Shown here one piece after another: positions 30,683 through 41,469 of a stretch of 64,000 nt of DNA. The position numbers and the translations under genes were made by a program. Position 1 is the stretch's first letter; every line of letters begins with the position of its first letter. Source of the DNA: Harmothoe impar (lineage: Eukaryota > Annelida > Polychaeta > Phyllodocida > Polynoidae); assembly GCA_947462335.1 (NCBI GenBank), contig OX381714.1, positions 55,721,800 through 55,785,799 on the forward strand, written 5' to 3'. The notes under the pieces are model-generated. The model had not been told where the DNA came from and searched no databases. It saw only the letters and a list, made by a program, of their open reading frames with translations.

Positions 30683-31134
30683 TACACTGTAAATCGTTAG
30701 TGTAGGTACACAGTAGAACCTACCGTAGATTCACAGTAGACTTTACTGTAGAATGGATTCATAGACAAAACTCCACGCCATTGACATACATGCACATCAT
30801 ACTTCATGAGATGAAGCTGGGCCATATCACACGATATGACCCAGCTTCAACGAGTGATGTATGATATACATGTATGTTAATAAGTGGGGTTTTGTGTTTA
30901 TTACATGGCCTTACAGTCCTAAAATGAAGAAAATCAAAAAAAATGGAGGCCATAGAGTATTCCTCCGTACTCCATGGGGGCATGGAGTACAGAGGTCCTT
31001 TATGCTTAGCATAGATAAGGCCATACCACCATGTAATAAACAGTGGAATATAATGTAGATTTACAGTAGATTTTACTGTTTAACTACAATAAACTGTACA
31101 CCTACAGAAATGGCAACCGACATTTTACAGTGTA
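30683..31134. mobile_element. CACTGTAAA-terminal MITE carrying nested foldbacks
   Basis: Outer ends TACACTGTAAATCGTTAG and TTTTACAGTGTA. Its GTAGATTCTAC array is split at about 30750-31045 by foreign sequence with two further inverted repeats (ATGAAGCTGGGCCATATCA/TGATATGACCCAGCTTCA-like arms and TTACATGGCCTTA/TAAGGCC...ATGTAA). Confidence 0.7.
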
Positions 31135-31411
31135 GGACAATATCAACCAGTTAATGGTTTTATAAAACTACACTGTTTCAGTGTTTGATCCTTAAAACGG
31201 GTGCAGTATCTAGAGGAGGTAATCCTGTACAAATTACAGCCTCTTCACTTAGAGATAAGGAGTAAAAAGGTGGTCTACAAACCAGGCGGCCTGTGTTTAG
31301 ACTGGCCGAGGCCTTTAACATGTCGGCCTGGGAGAGCTACTCAGCGGTTTTAAGCCGCTTGTGGATGAGTCGTTAGCACGGGTACTGTGTGTATTAACCC
31401 TGTAAGGGTAG

Positions 31412-31577
31412 CATAGACTGTTGATAGTGTAGGTACACAGTAGACTCTACTGTAGATCTACAGTAGATTCTACTGTAGATTTACAGTAGAGTCTACTGTG
31501 TACCTACAATAAACTGTACACCTACAGTAGCATCTACTGTACACCTACAAAAATGGCAACCAACCTTTTACAGCATA
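31412..31577. mobile_element. CACTGTAAA-terminal MITE, left end degraded
   Basis: A regular ACAGTAGATTCTACTGTAGA array, then CCTACAAAAATGGCAACCAA, then TTTTACAG. Confidence 0.75.
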
Positions 31578-31849
31578 TTACTAGACCATATGAGCGGCCC
31601 CTCTCAATAATCTGGCTGGAGCAAGGGACCATTACAGCCCATGGAAACTTCACCGTCTTAGTTTACCCATGATGCTCTGCATGCCATACGTTTGCTATAT
31701 GACGTCATAATGGCGCCAAATATTGGGAAATTTTGCACCAATGGGCAGTCATTCTGATGTTGCTCTGTAATTGTCCCTGGCTCCATGAAGCTAGCGAGAG
31801 TGGCCGTATATATATATATGGTCTAAGCATACTGCTTTAATGTGATATA

Positions 31850-32188
31850 TTGCATGAATGTTGGGATTTAAGCAAAAAAAAGATGGCTTAAAGTGATCAT
31901 TCAAGTAGCTGAAAGGCTAGTAAATATGATGCCAATGTCATCATGACCTTCCCAGTAAACAAATACCGTTATACACCATTTTGTAACGTTATATAACGTT
32001 ATATGTCAACGTTTTTCTACGCCTCTTTAGTATGCCATAACGTTATGTAAAGTTTAAAACGTTATTTTGACGTAAAATAACGTTCTTTTGTTAGCTTGGT
32101 TTCCATCAAATTTTCTGGCCTATAAGTTACTTAAGTGATCATCTAAGCAACCTTTAATCTGCTTAAATCCCAATGCCCATGCAGTGCT
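31850..32188. mobile_element. GCATGAATGTTGGGATTTAAGC element with nested AACGTT element
   Basis: Ends TGCATGAATGTTGGGATTTA and TAAATCCCAATGCCCATGCA are inverted. An AACGTT-palindrome element (about 31950-32092) is inserted inside. Confidence 0.7.
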
Positions 32189-32189
32189 A

Positions 32190-32515
32190 TGTCCTTGGTC
32201 GTCATGATGCATTAAAGCAGCCCTAGCGAGACTACCCGGTACTCGCCAGGCCTGCATCCATGCACCATGCCGAGAGTGTATCCAGCCCGTCGAGTCGACA
32301 TGATGCTTGGATGCAGAACTGAAGAGTAACTCGCCAGGGATGCATCTGTGCATCACGACGATAAAGGACAAACACCATGTATCAACCATGCAGGATTGGC
32401 ATGATGTTTGAATGCAGCCCTGTCGAGTTTCTAGTACTCGCTAAGGCTACATTCAAGCATCAGCAAGACAAAGGGCATACGGTATTAAAGCACTATGCTG
32501 CCCTTAAAGAGCTGA
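32190..32515. mobile_element. piggyBac-like TTAA hairpin MITE, long compound copy
   Basis: Three hairpin arms in a row (CGTCATGATGCATTAAAGCA, CGACATGATGCTTGGATGCA, GGCATGATGTTTGAATGCAG) and the right end AAAGCACTATGCTGCCCTTA. It looks like a tandem or recombinant copy. Confidence 0.65.
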
Positions 32516-32960
32516 CACTGGTCGTGTTCAAGTAGTGTGTAAAAACGTGCATGGAGAAGCTCTGAGCGACTCTGTACGTGACACACATGTAGGAACAGGG
32601 GCTCTCTGTAACCGTCCAGCCGGCGGTAAAGTCCCACTCCCCCTCACTGGTAGACCCTTGGTCAGTAGAGCACTCATATATATTATAGGGTAGGTTATTT
32701 CATAAATGAAAAACCATGTCTGCCTAACTCTGATTAAAAGAAAGAACATAGGTTGATGAACATTCATGTCCATATACCTTAGACATTCAGGTATAACAGT
32801 TACCGTTTACAGAAAGCCCTGGTTCAATGGAAGCTCCTGGATAGGTCCTCTTGAGAACTTGATGATTTTCATCCCTGAATATTGATTCCAAGATATATGT
32901 AGCAACAAGCAGCGCTGAGTCCATTTAAATGGCAGGTTTCCTTCACATAATTGCTCTGTT
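32516..32960. other. Intronic sequence, no gene
   Basis: Nothing recognised. Confidence 0.4.
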
Positions 32961-32963
32961 CAT

Positions 32964-33200
32964 TTTAAGGACGGCGCGATAACTTAGTACACCATGCCCT
33001 TGGTCGTCATGATGCATGAATACAGCCCTGACAAGTAACTAGCCAGTGCTGCATTCAAGCATCATACCAACCCTACGGGGTTGAGACACTCCCGAAGGAT
33101 TAACATGATGCACCAATGCAGCACTGGTGAGTTACTTGTCGGGGCTGCATTGGTGCATCACGATGACAAATGTCATCTTTTAGTAACATCAAAGGGTTAA
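32964..33200. mobile_element. piggyBac-like TTAA hairpin MITE
   Basis: Left TTTTAAGGACGGCGCGATAA, both hairpins, right TCAAAGGGTTAA. Confidence 0.7.
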
Positions 33201-33335
33201 TAAGGTACATCATACTGATGCCCCACTTGTAGACGAGTGCTGAGATGTCTCCTGGTAGGACGACTTTAAAACGGAAGCCATGTCCATGAATAGCTCACAG
33301 CTCAACGCCAGGGGGCGTCTGAGTAGCGTTTAACA

Positions 33336-33566
33336 AACCCTTTAAGGGCCGCATAGTGCTTTAATGTGATATATCCTTTGTCGGACATGATGCATGGATG
33401 CAGCTCTGAAGAGCATAATGCCAACCCTTCGGGAATGTATCAACCCCATATGGTCAGCATGATGCTTGAATGCAGAACTGGTGACTTACTCTCCAGGGCT
33501 GCATTCATGCATCATGATAAAAGTTATAATGCATTATTAAAGCACTATGCGGCCCTTAGAGGGTTA
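33336..33566. mobile_element. piggyBac-like TTAA hairpin MITE, well preserved termini
   Basis: Starts AACCCTTTAAGGGCCGCATA and ends ATGCGGCCCTTAGAGGGTTA, an almost perfect terminal inverted repeat. The left internal hairpin is shortened. Confidence 0.75.
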
Positions 33567-33780
33567 GAACCAAGGAGCAGCTCACAGAGGGAGAGAAGAT
33601 CCAGACCCGGCCTCAGCCTGTCACCATGACCGAGTCAGGACACGGCATAAAAACGGCCACCCACCCACCCCAGCCTGCTGCACAGATACAGACACGGGAG
33701 GACACATCCTCTACCATAGTTACAAAGGGGAATGGGAAAACCATGTTTTAACCTTGTACCGCATAGTGCTTTAATGGGCT

Positions 33781-34003
33781 CTCACTGTAAATAGTTAGTG
33801 TAGGTACACAGTAGAATGTACTGTAGATCTACAGTAGAAGCTACTGTAGAAGGGATTTACAGTAGAATTTAATGTAGAAGGGATTTACAGTAGAATCTAC
33901 TGTAGATTTACAGTAGATTCTACTGTGTACCTACAATAAACTGTACACCAATAGTAGAATCTACTGTACATCTTCAAAAATGGCAACCAACTTTCACAGT
34001 GTA
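33781..34003. mobile_element. CACTGTAAA-terminal MITE, best preserved copy
   Basis: Starts CTCACTGTAAATAGTTAGTG and ends ACCAACTTTCACAGTGTA. The interior consists almost wholly of TACAGTAGAATCTACTGTAG palindromes. Confidence 0.8.
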
Positions 34004-34007
34004 TGTA

Positions 34008-34252
34008 CCTGAATCATGAATACAGCACTGGAGAGTCCTCTCCCAAATGCTACTTTCTTGCGTCATGGTTCCATTTTCGTGCCGAGCCTATTAGCTGATC
34101 ATGATACACTCCTGTAGGGTCGGCATGATGCATTCATGCAGCGCTGGTGAGTAAACTCCCCATGCAGTGCTCCATTCATGCATCATGACCTGGGGAGCAT
34201 GCCGACAAAGGGGATATCCCATTAAAGCACTCTGCGGCCTTTAAAGGGCTGT
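34008..34252. mobile_element. piggyBac-like TTAA hairpin MITE, partial
   Basis: GGGTCGGCATGATGCATTCA and ATTAAAGCACTCTGCGGCCT then TTAAAGGG mark the right half. Confidence 0.65.
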
Positions 34253-34633
34253 AGCGTGGGAGCCTCTGGGACGCCACCTGGTGTGCCCCGCGCCCCCTGG
34301 TGTGAAAACCTGGAAGCATCAATGGGTCGCGCTGCTGGGGGTCCCCGGGTGAGGTCAGTACTGACCGGACTGACCACTCACTACCCACTGGAGGAAGCTC
34401 CCTGACCTTGACCTCCAGGGTCACCGAGGTCAAGGTCATGGGCACGGGGTGATACCGAGGCCGGAGTCCATCAGGAGAGAAATTGGAGTTATTTTCTTTG
34501 AAGTGTCTCTGTGTCTATATTACCACTGTCATTGAGGGACATTTGGTCTCTATTAAAACATGAATATCTTGGTGCAAAGATTGACTCCAAGTAAAGATGA
34601 GGTTTTGTCTGTGAGGTATTAGTCTAGACTTAC
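34253..34633. other. Intron 4 start (gene direction), no repeat recognised
   Basis: It begins on the minus strand with the GTAAGT donor of exon 4 at 34628-34633. Nothing else recognised. Confidence 0.5.
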
Positions 34634-34678
34634 CGGCACGCCTGGTACGCCTGTAAACCCTGGCAGCCCATCGTCTCC
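34634..34678 (-). CDS. COL4A: Collagen IV alpha chain, exon 4
   Basis: A 45-bp minus-strand exon between a CAG acceptor (34679-34681) and a GTAAGT donor (34628-34633). It encodes five Gly-X-Y triplets, GDDGLPGFTGVPGVP, in phase 0. It extends the triple helix of the 7S region; X/Y positions are proline-rich as in other collagens. The next exon in gene order is 34.3 kb away at 243-305, across the intron that received the retrotransposon and many MITEs. Collagen character is clear from the perfect Gly periodicity and splice sites. Confidence 0.85.
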
Positions 34679-34717
34679 CTGTAAAATGATGCAGAATTAG
34701 TCAAGTTGGTGATTAAA

Positions 34718-34932
34718 CTGCATGAATGTTGGCCTTTAAGCAAATATTGGGCAGCTTAAAGTCACACTTTAAGGGCTTCTAATTCCAGTAATTGACACTT
34801 AAAGTGGCTTAAATGGCATTTTGACCTTTCCGAAGTTTGGGTGACGTTGTCATGGCACTTACTGAACTTTAAGTTGCTTAAAGAGTACTTTAAGCAATGA
34901 AAAGTCTGCTTAAATGTCAACATTCATGTACA
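34718..34932. mobile_element. GCATGAATGTTGGCCTTTAAGC element inside intron 3
   Basis: Ends TGCATGAATGTTGGCCTTTA and TAAATGTCAACATTCATG are inverted. Internal TTAAAG/CTTTAA hairpins repeat. It fills half of the 425-bp intron between collagen exons 3 and 4. Confidence 0.75.
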
Positions 34933-35103
34933 TTTTATACACTTTCGCAGATAACATTTTATCAGAGATATCCAACTTTATAACTATGTACTAGGTATAC
35001 CTCGGATATATCAGTACTTATCACGGCAATACATTTCACAACATATAAATGGGTTGAATTTACACTTATTTAATCCTACAGTAAAGTAGATGTGGGTACT
35101 TAC

Positions 35104-35238
35104 TCTGTATCCTTTGGATCCATGGTCGCCCAAATCACCAAACTCGCCTAACACACCGAACGTCCCTGTCCGCCCCTCGGGGCCTGGGGGTCCGGGGGGT
35201 CCGGGTGGCCCCTGCACTCCCGTCAGGCCTGGTATCCC
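35104..35238 (-). CDS. COL4A: Collagen IV alpha chain, exon 3
   Basis: A 135-bp minus-strand exon (45 codons, phase 0 at both ends) between acceptor CAG 35239-35241 and donor GTAAGT 35098-35103. It encodes 15 uninterrupted Gly-X-Y triplets starting [12 protein letters not shown] and ending GSKGYR, including a proline-rich GPPGPPGPP stretch. This is the central part of the 7S triple helix, where four collagen IV molecules overlap at their N termini in basement membranes. The 45-codon length and Gly-first boundaries agree with fibril/basement-membrane collagen exon rules. Coding assignment is near certain; membership of type IV rests on the neighbouring exons. Confidence 0.92.
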
Positions 35239-35319
35239 CTGAAACATACATACAAATATATATACAAGTGTTACATGAGATGTTATGGTCGAATTAGATC
35301 GGACATGGATTTAACTATT

Positions 35320-35687
35320 CAGTAGCGGATCCAGTATTTTCCAGAGGGGGGGGGGCAAACCTGGCCAACCATGGAGTGACTGTCTGTTCCCATGCGCAGT
35401 GCAAGCGAAGTGCAGCGCAGCAGCCATACTAGGGGGGTTTGGGGGCATGCCCCCCCCCCCCCCTCCCGAAAAAAAAAATACTGATGGTCTAGACTTGAAG
35501 TGGTGCATTCTCACATATTTTGGGACACAATATTTTAAGACTCAGGTCTGTGTCTATATGGTATTGCATCTCCCCTTCTCTCATGTCCCCCCTCTTTTCC
35601 CCTCTCTCCTTCTTCTCTTTTTCTTTTTTTCCCTTTTTTTTTGGGGGGGGGGAGGCCCATTGGCCCTCCCCCTGGATCCGCCACTGG
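35320..35687. mobile_element. CAGTGGCGGATCCAG-family element
   Basis: Ends CAGTAGCGGATCCAGTA and CCTGGATCCGCCACTG are inverted. The interior has G/C and T runs. Relatives lie at 53276-53718 and 59091-60162. Confidence 0.75.
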
Positions 35688-35803
35688 ACTATAGATTATC
35701 ATGTAATTTTCACAGGGTTGTACAGTCAGATAACGTTTTCCTCAAAAAGACATTTTACTGTCGTCATACATACCCCTGGATCTGCCCCTGACGACTTTCT
35801 ATA

Positions 35804-35993
35804 CACAGCCAAAAATAATTATCTCAGTTAAAGAAAATAAGATAGACAAACTTCCACTGGCGGACAAATGACTACTCTTAAGAACATTTTCCTCAAATGT
35901 TCTTAAAATGTTCTTTGTCAGAACTAGTCTTTTGTCCGTCAGACAGGATGATTTATCCTATTTTCTTGGAATGATTTTTTTTTTGGGCTGTGC
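35804..35993. mobile_element. CACAGCCAAAAATAATTATC foldback, copy 1
   Basis: Left CACAGCCAAAAATAATTATC and GGCGGACAAATGACTA blocks are mirrored by TAGTCTTTTGTCCGTC and TTTTGGGCTGTG. Copy 2 is at 46210-46337. Confidence 0.75.
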
Positions 35994-36282
35994 ATCTCCT
36001 ATCGGAGGATTCGTGGGTATGAGAGGCATGGGGGGGGGGGGTAAGGAGGCAAAGAGACCATGGTCAGGGAGGCAGGCAAGAAGGAATCTATGCTATGAGA
36101 GGTATACTAGTATCATGTAGGGCTAGACAGATGTAGATCTGACTTTGCATTGTCCTTGGCATATCCCAGTAAATAGCTGATACAAATATATGTTTGCCCA
36201 TGATATCGCTTGTTATATATAATACAAGATTATCTCCCAAGACCCTACATGCCCCCGAGCTATGGAACTCGTACTTGTCCGG

Positions 36283-36300
36283 CGGGGGGGGGGGGGGGTG
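36283..36300. repeat. Poly-G tract
   Basis: G-run followed by GGTGGGTGGG, a candidate G-quadruplex. Confidence 0.75.
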
Positions 36301-36335
36301 GGTGGGTAGAGCAGTAGACGCAAATGAAAAGCATA

Positions 36336-36529
36336 GGAGTCAACTGTGTCTCCCATGTGGCTCTGGTAAAAAAAAAGGAGTGTCAAATAGCTATTGACTC
36401 TGCTTACATGAAGAGCCAAGTTGGGTTGACACTGATAGTAGAGGGTCAACCCAAGTGACCCTTCATATAAGCAGAGCCATTAGCTGTTTAACACTCTATT
36501 TTACCAGAACCATATGGCACAGTTGACGC
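36336..36529. mobile_element. Foldback element, GTCAACTGTG arms
   Basis: GGAGTCAACTGTGTCTCCCA, then TGTGGCTCTGGTAAAA, is mirrored by TTTTACCAGAACCATATGG and CACAGTTGACGCC. Inner GCTATTGACTCTGCTTACAT and ATAAGCAGAGCCATTAGC also pair. Confidence 0.75.
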
Positions 36530-37570
36530 CTTTACTTTTCTCTGTGCAGTCCCTGTAAAACATAAACACACCTGCGTTTCCTTCGCGCAAAAATATATCC
36601 TAATTTCTTCCCCTTCAGGTCCAAAAGATGATTTTGAGGAGACCCTGGCCTTTTCTCCTTTATTAGTCCTTTTTCCCATAAATAATTGACATGATTGCGC
36701 CAAAAGTATAATTGTAATTGGACAATGCACCCTTATTGTTAATTCAGTGGGAAATGCGTTTTCATTATTTCAAGGACATGCGAATTGCGATAGAAGGTTT
36801 CAATCTTTTTGGGAACGTAGATGTGTGCACATATTCCTTCTGAGTGCAGGGGACAGCAGCAGAAGTACCTCACGCGAAATCACGTCCACTCCCCGTGAGC
36901 TGCTCCGTGAGCTGCTCCTACGGCAGGATCGTCTTGCTGTAACCATGGCCACCCAAGATGGCCGCCATGGGGGGCACACACACACCTTGACTTGCTCAAG
37001 TTGAATTTTGAATAATGACTAAAAAAGGCATCCCCCTCCCCCAATAGGTCTCAGCGAAGGAAATCCTTTTACTATATAGTTTAATATAGCGGAAAACGCA
37101 ATAACAGCTACCAGGACATTTACAATTTCTGAAAATCACCCTTGACCTAAAAGATACATCTTTCCTACAAAACATTTCCAACCAAAATTAGCTACTCACC
37201 ACGGAAAATTTGAGCACTGGTCTGTAGCGTAAAACCACCTGAATTCCGCCTGAATTTGCACTGAATAATTTGCATTTTCACTGATCCCCAATCTAGCCTT
37301 TGAAAAAAATGTAGACTCACTGAGAATCACTTTCCTATTATTTGATTGAAATTGGCAGACATTCAGCAGCATGTGTACAAGTTTTCATAATATTGGCATC
37401 ATTTCCAACTTATTAATGGACCATTTAGTGCCCCTGCAGTATTCACTTCTGACCAGAATTGTATATGACTCTCAGTTTTCTGCGGGATTACCCTCTATGA
37501 GACCAATAGATGGTTGTTGTGCCAGGAGATGTAACCCGTTACAACTGCAGTTTTAATACAATCTCTGTAC
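36530..37570. other. Intron 2 sequence, no gene
   Basis: Short open frames (36747-37004 and others) lack domain features. CAAGATGGCCGCCATGG lies near 36953-36969. Nothing else recognised. Confidence 0.4.
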
Positions 37571-37574
37571 ATGT

Positions 37575-37750
37575 ACTCTGTTGATAGTTAGTGTGGATGA
37601 GCAGTAGAATCTACTGTAGTTTTACAGTATATACTACAGTATTATACATACGAACAGTAGAATAAACTGTTAGTTTAAGATAGAACAGATGGTATTTTGT
37701 AGTTCACCATTTACAATACAACTATCAAGGGCAATACAGTAGAATTAAGA
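37575..37750. mobile_element. Degraded CACTGTAAA-type MITE
   Basis: AGTAGAATCTACTGTAGTTT and later ACAGTAGAAT blocks resemble the family interior; termini are lost. Confidence 0.45.
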
Positions 37751-37814
37751 GTAGATCTATGTGAGATACAGAATGTTCAGGCCTCTGGTGGGAACGTCTG
37801 TGGCAAGCGATTTT

Positions 37815-38000
37815 TTCAGCCTCGATATCAAAGTTTTAAACTTTGATATCAGACTTTAAAACTTCGACATCAGAGATTTAAACTTCAATATAGTAGTTTA
37901 AAATTTCGATATCAGAGTAATAAACTTTGATATCGCAGAGCTCAGATATCAGAGTTAGAAACTGTGTTACCAAAGTTAGAACTCAGATATCGGAGGTGAA
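37815..38000. repeat. Diverged tandem repeat, TTTAAACTTTGATATCAGA units
   Basis: Seven or more units of about 25-28 bp, each with a GATATC or close variant and a TTTAAA core, decay toward the right. Confidence 0.75.
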
Positions 38001-39170
38001 AATATTGCTTGCTATTAAAAACGTCCAAGTGAGGGGGAGGGGCGGGGGAGGGGTAGGAGGCCTGCAGAGAGGGCTGGTGAGGCAGGCGGGTAGGGAGGGT
38101 GACAAGTATGTCAGAATGTGCCTGCTGGGGTGTGATGACCTGCACAGATTGAAGCCGACATGTGTCAGTCTCCATTTAACATGTGTCACTTGTCTCTGAG
38201 CTGCTCAAGACGTGCATGGATCATTGCAACATGCCTGCAGATTAAGGGGGTTATAGTTATTTAACAAAAGGGGGAGTATAATATTTCAACCCCCTTTCCC
38301 TGACCTATGGGGGAGGGGAATTCAACCACCCCTACCCCCCTCCAGGGGCGGATCCGGGGGTAGGGATCCTGGGGTCAGAACCTTCCCCCCTCCTTTGGGG
38401 AAAAAATAGATTTTTCCAGAGCCCCTTATTTCATGTTTTGATCTGCCACGAGTCGAGTCGCAGCACAACACTTTTCAGTACTTTGGTATTTGGTGGACCG
38501 ACACTTTTCAAATTCCTAGGTCCATAACACGAAATTCCTTGAAGGAAATATCCCTATCAGAGGAGGACATTCAGTCGTCATGCCATGGGGTGGAGATACA
38601 TAGAGTGATAACTCTACGTCTCTATGTATGTGTGGGTTCATGTTAACCCCTACATATGTAACCAGTCCCCCACACCCCCCCCTTCCGGCCTCCACCCCCA
38701 GGTGTATCGTCCCCCACACAAACAACACCTTCCTCTTACATCAACACAACACCACTATTTCCCGCTGCCTCCAGGTCCCGATATTTCCTACGTCGTGTCC
38801 CCACATCATGAACCGCCCAGAGAGGATCTCAGAGACCATGATAATCCGAAACTAACGCCGCATGTCGCCGGAAGACGCCCCCTACTGGACGCCCTAGGTG
38901 GCGCCACCACCCTCACCCACTGCCCCCCCCCCCCGACTCTTCTCTCCGTCTTATCACCCCTCCTTCTTCGCAAATACATGTATTGTTATACCGTACATGT
39001 ACTTATGGAAAACCTTTTTATGATACATATTAACATTCTTACTAGCTTTTCATATGATTTTTATTTTGCCCATTAATGCTCACTCCCACTTTAAACATCG
39101 ATATTTTCTATCAATAGTATAACAGTGATGTGTGTCATGATTACAAGTGTATCACCAATAATAACACGAG
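38001..39170. other. Intron 2 sequence, low-complexity patches
   Basis: G-rich 38033-38100, C-rich 38665-38700 and poly-C near 38923. Open frames such as 38624-39076 reflect this composition. No exon recognised. Confidence 0.4.
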
Positions 39171-39176
39171 CCTTAC

Positions 39177-39242
39177 CGGTGGTCCTGGGAGTCCTCTGCA
39201 GATACACGTCTTACACCCGACACACCCTGTCCCGGGTATAGA
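39177..39242 (-). CDS. COL4A: Collagen IV alpha chain, exon 2 (7S cysteine cluster)
   Basis: 66 bp, minus strand, between acceptor TTTCAG (39243-39248) and donor GTAAGG (39171-39176). The 22 residues read SIPGTGCVGCKTCICRGLPGPP. The C-X2-C-X2-C-X-C cluster directly before the first Gly-X-Y triplets is the signature of the collagen IV N terminus, where the cysteines cross-link the 7S tetramer. In this spacing the final CXXCXC resembles alpha-1-type more than alpha-2-type chains, judged from memory. Being phase 0, it fits straight onto the signal-peptide exon 9.1 kb upstream (48351-48437) and the Gly-X-Y exon 3.9 kb downstream. This exon is the strongest evidence that the gene is type IV rather than another collagen. 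Confidence 0.9.
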
Positions 39243-39502
39243 CTGAAACACAATAAAGGTTTTATTTATAATGAATAATAACAATGTAAATCTGAAACAC
39301 TACATACATATTCACAAATATGCAATACATGTGCAATGTTTTATGAAATCATTATAATGACAATGACATTGGCAAATTATTTTGCAGGGCTTACTGGGTA
39401 ACTTACTTAACAATACATTCTTAGCTAGGGATTAAACCGGAAGTGGCTCCATACACCGGAAGTTAAGTACTTCTCAGTGATTAAGGAATTTAAATTTTAT
39501 AC

Positions 39503-39950
39503 ACTGCATACACGTTGGCCTTTAAGCAAACTTTTCATTGCTTCAAGTCACTATTTAAGTCAGTACTTTTAGTTCAGTAGATGCCATGTTATTGTGACAG
39601 AAATGTCATAATGACATTCAAGTTGTTTTAGGTTGCATTTACTGGGATTAAAGATGTTTAAAGTAAGCAGTTCAATCTCTGCTTAAAGCTGGGCCGTCGG
39701 GGAATAAGTTCAGCATTTTCTATACATAGACTAAAATAACAGTTCCACCAGAGGGCAGCAGTGTTTGGACAGGGGACCATGAGCATTGTCCAGCTACAAC
39801 ATATTCACCCTATCTTGTGCCTGTAAGAGCTGTGCTACCAGCCCTTGAGAGCCCTCTTGTGAATCAACATTGAACTAGATCCAAAAGTGCTTTTGGCCTC
39901 ACTTCAACCATGACGGTCAAGCTTTAAATGCCAACATTCATGCAGTGACG
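39503..39950. mobile_element. GCATGAATGTTGGCCTTTAAGC-family element, longest copy
   Basis: ACTGCATACACGTTGGCCTT at left is inverted against AAATGCCAACATTCATGCAG at right; many TTAAAG/CTTTAA blocks lie inside. Confidence 0.7.
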
Positions 39951-40729
39951 AGCAGTACTCATACTTCATTTAGTTGCCCAGTTTAAGTCCGTTTTCAGCC
40001 TTACATAATGTACTACAAACAAATATGAAATTATTCTATAGAGTTCTGTCGGACACTGCTTCTGCTGTATGAGTTCATAACATGGTGGGACAATTATATT
40101 ACCAAGGGAGGATATATACAATGTACATGTAAATGAGAGGGATATACATGTAAATGTGCATTATAAAGTGATGCCCCACTTCCCATTTGAGTCAATGTGT
40201 TCCACAGGCCAAGCCTCACACACCCTGACACATGCACTGTTCTATACGGACACAGCCTCACACTAATTTGCTGGTCTGGTTCAAATAATTTAATCTTGTA
40301 CAAATAACACAATGTGAATAGTTTGACCAGCTGTGGTCTGTCCTTGACATTGCCTGTCATTTCATATCTTTTTTCTATTTTCTTTACTGTAGATTATACA
40401 CTATGTGCCGGACTATATGACCTCCTTTTTGGCCAGCAGATTTGCCAGACTAAAAAGTATTTGAGCGAATTATGGCAATCAAAGTACCATTATAAGTTAT
40501 GGGGGTTTCCCCTCCTCTCCACGGGGTCCCACCCCCTGCATGGCAGCCGAGCCGCTCGTCTGGCGCATGCGTACGGGGGGCATATTCGGCTGATTCTTTA
40601 GAAGTGGTAGACAGCTCCTAAATAGCTACATTCAGGGGTGAATGGGTATAAGGGGTTGGTTTAGGAGCATAGAGATATATTTATGGCAGAGAATAGATGG
40701 CTTGCTACTTGTTGGGATGTGCCCACCCA
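39951..40729. other. Intron 1 sequence, no gene
   Basis: Nothing recognised. Confidence 0.4.
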
Positions 40730-41040
40730 GTATCTACCCTAGACCATACCACATACCCTAGACTACATGTCACCTACCCTAGACCATGGCACCTAGACTA
40801 TGGATTTAAGCCTAAACTATGGCTCTAGACCCCTAAATTTGACATGGCGACACGGGTCATTTTCGGGTTTACTGATATGGGACAGGAGGAAAATTAGTGA
40901 CATGGGACATTGGTAATTTCTTTAAATCGATATGGCGACATGGCAATTTCTTAAATCAACATGGGGCATGGGGACCTCCGACCCATATCAAGGGCCCCTA
41001 GAGTACTATGACACCTACCATAGACTATGGATGGCAGAGA
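40730..41040. repeat. Irregular tandem of CCCTAGACYATG and GACATGGGGACATGG units
   Basis: The first half repeats ACCCTAGACCAT-like units. The second half repeats TTTCTTAAATCRACATGG-like units also seen at 17150-17330. Confidence 0.6.
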
Positions 41041-41330
41041 GTATGGGCAGAATTGCTATAATAATTGCAACGCCGGAGGTGGTTCAAAAAGTGCTACCTT
41101 GCACCAAGTTGTATAGGCATGTAGCTGGATGCATTATCAACCAATGAGATAACTCCCTGGCCTTCACTGCGGAATTCTTAGGGTGCATTATGTAACAGCT
41201 TGTACCCATGCGACCGATGGTATCAGTGCTTATCTCGCCAGTTACAGGCTTAAGTAATGGATGCGCCCACAGTACGTCCAGCTTGACCCCTATTGTATCT
41301 TGGCCTGTATCCCCTATCTAGCTGTGACTA

Positions 41331-41420
41331 CCATCAGGAGCGTTCACAAATTACGTTACTTTAATGTTGGCAGTATTTTGGGCAGGGTAGTCAGAATTTG
41401 ATTAACTGTTATTCCACCTG
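41331..41420. mobile_element. GTTCACAAATGACGTCACC-family end fragment
   Basis: GAGCGTTCACAAATTACGTT is a variant terminus; no right end is clear. Confidence 0.45.
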
Positions 41421-41469
41421 GGAGGTCTGGTCAGGAGTCTAGCAGATGGCATAGAATTTTTCAAACAAA

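Noticed and set aside
31412..34003. Regularly repeated GTAGATTCTACAGT blocks as a CRISPR-like array
   Set aside because: There are no unique spacers of constant length; the blocks are palindromic words within a transposon-like element in a eukaryotic intron.
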